Positions 60,759-64,000 of a stretch of 64,000 nt of DNA are shown piece after piece. Position numbers and translations under genes: made by a program. Under the pieces are notes generated by a model. That model was not told the DNA's origin. It saw nothing but the letters and a program-made list of their open reading frames with translations, and made no database searches. Numbering within the stretch: position 1 is the stretch's first letter; each line of letters begins with the position of its first letter. Origin of the DNA: an uncultured Pelagibacteraceae bacterium (GTDB lineage Bacteria; Pseudomonadota; Alphaproteobacteria; Pelagibacterales; Pelagibacteraceae); the NCBI GenBank assembly GCA_902629285.1, contig CACOQN010000002.1, forward strand, positions 62,001 through 126,000, in the 5' to 3' direction.

Positions 60759-61295
60759 ATGGCCAGAGTAACTGTAGAAGATTGCATAGATAAAGTGGAA
60801 AGTCCTTACGAATTGGTACTTGTTGCTAAAGAAAGAGCTACTCAACTTAACGCAGGTATTGAACCAACTATTGATAGAGATAATGATAAAAATACAGTTA
60901 TTTCTTTAAGAGAAATTGCAGAGGAAAAAATTAAAGTTTCAGATTTAACAGAGAGTGCAGTCTACAAACTAAGAAAACATGTTGAGCAAGTTGATGATGC
61001 TGCTGAGGATGATGAAGAAATCGGTGACGATTTTGAAAATTTATATAAAGGTGAAATATCCAAAAGCGGAACTCCAATTTTACCATCTAAAAGAGCAAGA
61101 AAAACTCCTGAGAAAATTCAGGTAACAAAAGAAGATTTAGCTGAGTTATCTGAAACAGCAACAGCTGACATTGATAATTCAGTGGGTGAGGAAACAATGA
61201 ATGAGCAAGGTGAAGTTTCTTTAGACGAGGTATCAGAGTCAGAAAATCAAGAAGCAGATACATCTGCAGAAGACACAGAAGCTTCAAACTCATAA
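60759..61295 (+). CDS. rpoZ: RNA polymerase omega subunit with long acidic C-terminal tail
   Basis: 178 residues. MARVTVEDCIDKVESPYELVLVAKERATQL and the conserved VISLREIAEEKI identify omega (normally 60-130 residues). Residues about 80-178 are an Asp/Glu/Ser-rich low-complexity tail with a short basic patch (LPSKRARKTPEKIQ, about 111-124). Omega assists assembly of beta prime. The extension could be a flexible interaction tail and is common in length variation among alphaproteobacteria. It is followed 22 bases later by dusA. Confidence 0.9.
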   Translation: MARVTVEDCIDKVESPYELVLVAKERATQLNAGIEPTIDRDNDKNTVISLREIAEEKIKVSDLTESAVYKLRKHVEQVDDAAEDDEEIGDDFENLYKGEISKSGTPILPSKRARKTPEKIQVTKEDLAELSETATADIDNSVGEETMNEQGEVSLDEVSESENQEADTSAEDTEASNS

Positions 61296-61317
61296 AAAAA
61301 TAATATAAGGTAATACC

Positions 61318-62310
61318 ATGAATAGGAAAGTATCAGTTGCTCCTATGATGGATTGCACAGATCGTCATGAACGATATTTTCTAAGATTAATATCCAAAAA
61401 CATTCTTCTTTACACCGAAATGATAGTTGATGAAGCTATAAATAGAGGAGATAAAAAAAAGCTATTAGAGTTTAATGTAAACGAGAAACCTGTAGCACTC
61501 CAACTTGGAGGTTCATCACCAAAACTTTTAAGTGAAGCTACTAAAGTAGGTGAAGATTTTGGTTATGATGAAATTAATCTAAACTTGGGTTGTCCAAGTA
61601 AAAAAGTTGAAAAAAATAGATTTGGTGCTTGTTTAATGAAAGAACCAAATTTAGTAGCAGATTGTCTAAGCAAAATGCAATCAGTAACAAAACTACCAGT
61701 AACAATTAAAACAAGAATTGGTTACGATGATGTAGAAGATTATGAAAATTTACATAGTTTTATTTCTACTTTAAAAGCAACCGGAGTTAAAACTTTCATC
61801 ATTCATGCAAGAAAAGCAATGTTAGGTAAATTTACTCCTAAACAAAATTTAAATATTCCACCATTAAAATATGTTTATGTACATAGATTAAAAGAAGATT
61901 TTCCTAATGAAGAGATCATCATTAATGGAGGAATAACTTCAGTGGATGAAATAATACCTCATTTAGAAAAAACTGATGGTGTAATGATTGGTAGGGCTGC
62001 ATATCATACACCTTATTTACTTGCAGATATTGAAAGAGAAATATTTAATAATGATGATGTTCCGAGTAGACAAGATGTAATTGCACAACTTATTCCTTAT
62101 GTTAAAGAAGAATTAAAAAAAGGAACAAGATTAAATCAAATCATGAGACATACTCTTGGTTTATTTCATGGTCAAACGGGTGCAAGTTATTGGAAAAGGT
62201 ACTTAAGTGAAAACATGTGTGTAAGAGATGCTGATGTGAAAAAAATTGATCACATTATGGATAAAATTAAATACAAAAATATTGATACTAGAGTAGGGCA
62301 GTCTGCTTAA
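61318..62310 (+). CDS. dusA: tRNA-dihydrouridine synthase A
   Basis: 330 residues. VAPMMDCTDRHERYFLRLIS, LQLGGSSPKLLSEATKVGEDFGYDEINLNLGCPS, and the catalytic Cys region (NRFGACLMKEP) identify DusA, which reduces U20/U20a in tRNA using FMN. HARKAMLGKFTPKQNLNIPPLKY is also DusA-like. It forms an apparent operon with rpoZ. Confidence 0.92.
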   Translation: MNRKVSVAPMMDCTDRHERYFLRLISKNILLYTEMIVDEAINRGDKKKLLEFNVNEKPVALQLGGSSPKLLSEATKVGEDFGYDEINLNLGCPSKKVEKNRFGACLMKEPNLVADCLSKMQSVTKLPVTIKTRIGYDDVEDYENLHSFISTLKATGVKTFIIHARKAMLGKFTPKQNLNIPPLKYVYVHRLKEDFPNEEIIINGGITSVDEIIPHLEKTDGVMIGRAAYHTPYLLADIEREIFNNDDVPSRQDVIAQLIPYVKEELKKGTRLNQIMRHTLGLFHGQTGASYWKRYLSENMCVRDADVKKIDHIMDKIKYKNIDTRVGQSA

Positions 62311-62350
62311 TTCAATTATAACAAACGAATATAGTTATATTATTCTTTTG

Positions 62351-63136
62351 ATGGCTTTAACAGCTATTCCAGTTGGTTTTGTTGCTGGTCTGTTTGGAAT
62401 TGGTGGTGGATTAATCACTGTACCATTTCTATATTTTATATTTGGTTCTCTCGAAATTGATCCTCAATATATAATGCACCTAGCAGTTGGAACTTCTTTT
62501 GCAATAATAATACCCACATCTACGGTTTCAGTATTTACACATAATAAATTTAAGGCTGTTGATTTTGATATTGTTAAAAACTACGGTTTATTTGTTGTAC
62601 TAGGTGTGGTTGTTGGAACTATTTTTGCATCTTCTTTAAAAACAAAATCTCTAGTTTTATTTTTCTCTGTAATGATTTTATTTTTAGGAATTTACTTATT
62701 ATTAATAAAAGAGAAGGAACAAAACATAATTGTTAAGATGAAATTACACTTAAAAGTAATTCTTGGTTTTCTTGTTGGGTTTATATCTGCTCCTATGGGT
62801 ATAGGAGGAGCAGTAATGAATGTTCCTATTCTTAAGTTTTTTGGTTATTCAATAAATAAAGCTATAGGAAGTGCAGCAGCTATAGGTTTTTTAATTTCAC
62901 TATTTGGAGCAATAGGTTTTTTAATTTCAGGAAATTATTTAAATTCCAATCTTCCACTTAGTATTGGTTTTATAAATGTCCCTGCATTTCTAATTTTTAT
63001 ACCTATTACGACATTTATGGCCAGAATAGGAGCTAAAACAGTTCACAGTATTGATAAAAATAAAATTAGTAAGTTTTTTGGAATTTTTCTTTTAGTGGTA
63101 TCACTTAAGTTTTTTTACGAATATTTAAAGTTGTAA
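62351..63136 (+). CDS. TauE/SafE family sulfite/sulfonate exporter-like protein
   Basis: About 261 residues from the ATG at 62351 (a TTG one codon earlier is also possible), with seven or eight membrane helices. GFVAGLFGIGGGLITVPFLYFI and the repeat GFLVGFISAPMGIGGAVMNVPIL are TauE/SafE signatures. Family members export sulfite, sulfoacetate or other anions. A link to the taurine genes at 27-36 kb is possible but they are 26 kb apart. It follows dusA by 40 bases. Confidence 0.86.
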   Translation: MALTAIPVGFVAGLFGIGGGLITVPFLYFIFGSLEIDPQYIMHLAVGTSFAIIIPTSTVSVFTHNKFKAVDFDIVKNYGLFVVLGVVVGTIFASSLKTKSLVLFFSVMILFLGIYLLLIKEKEQNIIVKMKLHLKVILGFLVGFISAPMGIGGAVMNVPILKFFGYSINKAIGSAAAIGFLISLFGAIGFLISGNYLNSNLPLSIGFINVPAFLIFIPITTFMARIGAKTVHSIDKNKISKFFGIFLLVVSLKFFYEYLKL

Positions 63137-63141
63137 AATGT

Positions 63142-63179
63142 AAAAAAAAGAGGTGACTTCAGTCTCCCTCCATCACCTC
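63142..63179 (-). terminator. Intrinsic terminator of the minus-strand transcript
   Basis: GAGGTGA (63179-63173, read on the minus strand) pairs with TCACCTC (63156-63150) around a 16-base loop and is followed by a run of eight T residues (63149-63142). On the plus strand the hairpin is not followed by T residues, so it works towards the minus strand, away from the coiled-coil gene and towards the end of the tauE-like gene. Confidence 0.7.
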
Positions 63180-63225
63180 ACAATTAATCTTAGGTGATTC
63201 TCATAAAATCTATAAACACTTAATA
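63142..63225 (-). ncRNA. Candidate minus-strand small RNA in the tauE-like / coiled-coil intergenic region
   Basis: On the minus strand, TTGACA (63262-63257) and AATACA/TACATT (about 63239-63232) look like a sigma70 promoter. About 85 bases downstream a 7-8 bp hairpin is followed by eight T residues, a convincing intrinsic terminator. In the RNA a central AGGTGA (63178-63173) can pair either with TCACCT upstream (63197-63192) or with the identical TCACCT of the terminator (63156-63151), so two mutually exclusive folds exist. A very short reading frame (ATG then three codons) is present. No known RNA family is recognised. Confidence 0.5.
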
Positions 63226-63339
63226 GTTGTAAATGTATTTTATTAATTAATATTATTGTCAACAATCTAAAGTTGTACTAAAAACTCAATTTAGCCACAC
63301 ATTATATTTAGTATTTAAGTTTAATTGATACTTTAAAAT

Positions 63340-64000
63340 ATGGTTTCAATAAAAAACATTAATAAAAAGTTTAAAAAAAATTTATTTGATCCAATAGATA
63401 AAACAAAAAGTAAATTCTCCTCGTTTTTAAAAAATTATAAAAAAAATAAGATTAAAAAAGATCTAGCGTTACAAAAACAATTAGAAAAAGAAAAAAAAAG
63501 AGAGTTACTTTTAGAAAAAAAATTAGCAATAAAAGCAAAACAAAATGAATTAAAAGAAGAGAAAAAAAAAATTCTTTTTCAAAAAAAACTAATCATTGAA
63601 AATGAGAAGCAAGAAAAAAAAAATGAAGAAAAAAGACAAAAAATAGAAGCTCAAAGGATAAAAATTGAAAAGAAAAAAATTAAAGATGAAGAAACTAGAA
63701 AAATTAGAGAGGAAGCAAGAAAGCTTAAGCAGGAAGATTTAAGGCTCAAGATGCTTGAGAGACAAAGAATTAGAGAGGAAAATATTAAAATTAAAGAGGA
63801 AAAATTAAAAAATCAAGAACTTGAAGCTCAAAAAAGAAGAGATGAAAAAGAAAAGGAAAGACAAGAGAAATTAAGATTAAAAGAAATTGAAAAAAACAAT
63901 AGACTGGAAGAAGAACAAAGATTAAGAGAAGCAGCCAGAAAACTTGAATATGAACAAAAAAAACTCAAAGAAATGGAACAAAGATTAAGAGATCTTGAAA
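63340..64000 (+). CDS. Lys/Glu/Arg-rich long coiled-coil protein (partial, C-terminus outside window)
   Basis: An ATG at 63340 opens 220 codons with no stop up to the window end. After a basic N-terminus (SIKNINKKFKKNLFDPIDKT) the sequence is almost entirely Lys, Glu, Arg, Gln, Leu and Ile in heptad-like spacing from about residue 45, predicting one long charged alpha-helix or coiled coil. No membrane segment is visible in this part. The coding strand is very purine-rich. Similar helices occur in TolA-like, cytoskeletal or nucleoid-associated proteins; no specific family is assigned. Confidence 0.72.
   Translation, partial: MVSIKNINKKFKKNLFDPIDKTKSKFSSFLKNYKKNKIKKDLALQKQLEKEKKRELLLEKKLAIKAKQNELKEEKKKILFQKKLIIENEKQEKKNEEKRQKIEAQRIKIEKKKIKDEETRKIREEARKLKQEDLRLKMLERQRIREENIKIKEEKLKNQELEAQKRRDEKEKERQEKLRLKEIEKNNRLEEEQRLREAARKLEYEQKKLKEMEQRLRDLE

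Noticed and set aside
1-64000. CRISPR arrays, insertion sequences, prophage
   Set aside because: No regularly spaced repeats, transposase, integrase or phage structural genes were seen on either strand.
63340-64000. Low-complexity A-rich region as non-coding repeat
   Set aside because: The frame from 63340 is open for 220 codons with consistent Lys/Glu/Arg heptad patterning, so it is read as coding.

Overview
The window looks like a chromosomal stretch of a streamlined, AT-rich alphaproteobacterium of the SAR11 / Candidatus Pelagibacter type. The base composition is roughly 30 % GC by eye, AAA/TTA/AGA-type codons dominate, and intergenic gaps are very short (none above about 220 bases). Many start/stop codons overlap. 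The gene content also fits: taurine and TRAP importers, many small transporters, a dimethylglycine-dehydrogenase-like enzyme and a SpeD-SpeE fusion. Species-level assignment is inference; no rRNA lies in the window.

Region by region. 1-13.2 kb: a type IV pilus locus with minor pilins pilX/W/V/fimT and pilT on the minus strand, then a fused pilM-pilN, pilO, pilP, pilQ, pilB, pilC on the plus strand, and two pilin genes. A STAS/anti-sigma-kinase pair (partner switch) sits between pilC and the pilins. 13.2-18.7 kb: two ammonium transporters, each fused to a SpoIIE/RsbU-type PP2C phosphatase, with a periplasmic HMA-domain protein between them. 18.6-24.2 kb: assorted metabolic and surface genes. 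24.2-27.3 kb: a TRAP importer. 27.3-36.2 kb: taurine import (tauABC, with a very long TauC), taurine:pyruvate aminotransferase, alanine dehydrogenase and a flavin demethylase-like enzyme. 36.5-38.2 kb: tRNA-Met and purine salvage. 38.2-42.3 kb: dTDP-rhamnose synthesis and a glycosyltransferase. 42.3-47.5 kb: apt, mtnP, mtnA, a zinc asparaginase, a class II aldolase and a fused speD-speE, which together can make spermidine and recycle its by-product methylthioadenosine. 47.5-63.1 kb: an amino-acid ABC importer without ATPase, glycosyltransferases, small exporters, redox enzymes, rpoZ, dusA and a TauE-family exporter. 63.1-64 kb: a probable minus-strand small RNA and the start of a long coiled-coil protein.

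The most interesting candidate system is the 11.4-18.2 kb block. Two membrane ammonium transporter/sensor-phosphatase fusions lie beside the STAS antagonist and serine-kinase partners such phosphatases normally act on, and all are embedded in a type IV pilus locus. This suggests, but does not prove, ammonium-responsive partner switching that affects pili or a sigma factor. Other points of note are a CCCATTTTGAT element overlapping the -35 of three promoters, hairpins directly after all three transporter binding-protein genes, an abrupt arginine-codon switch inside the TRAP operon, and the SpeDE/MTA-salvage operon.
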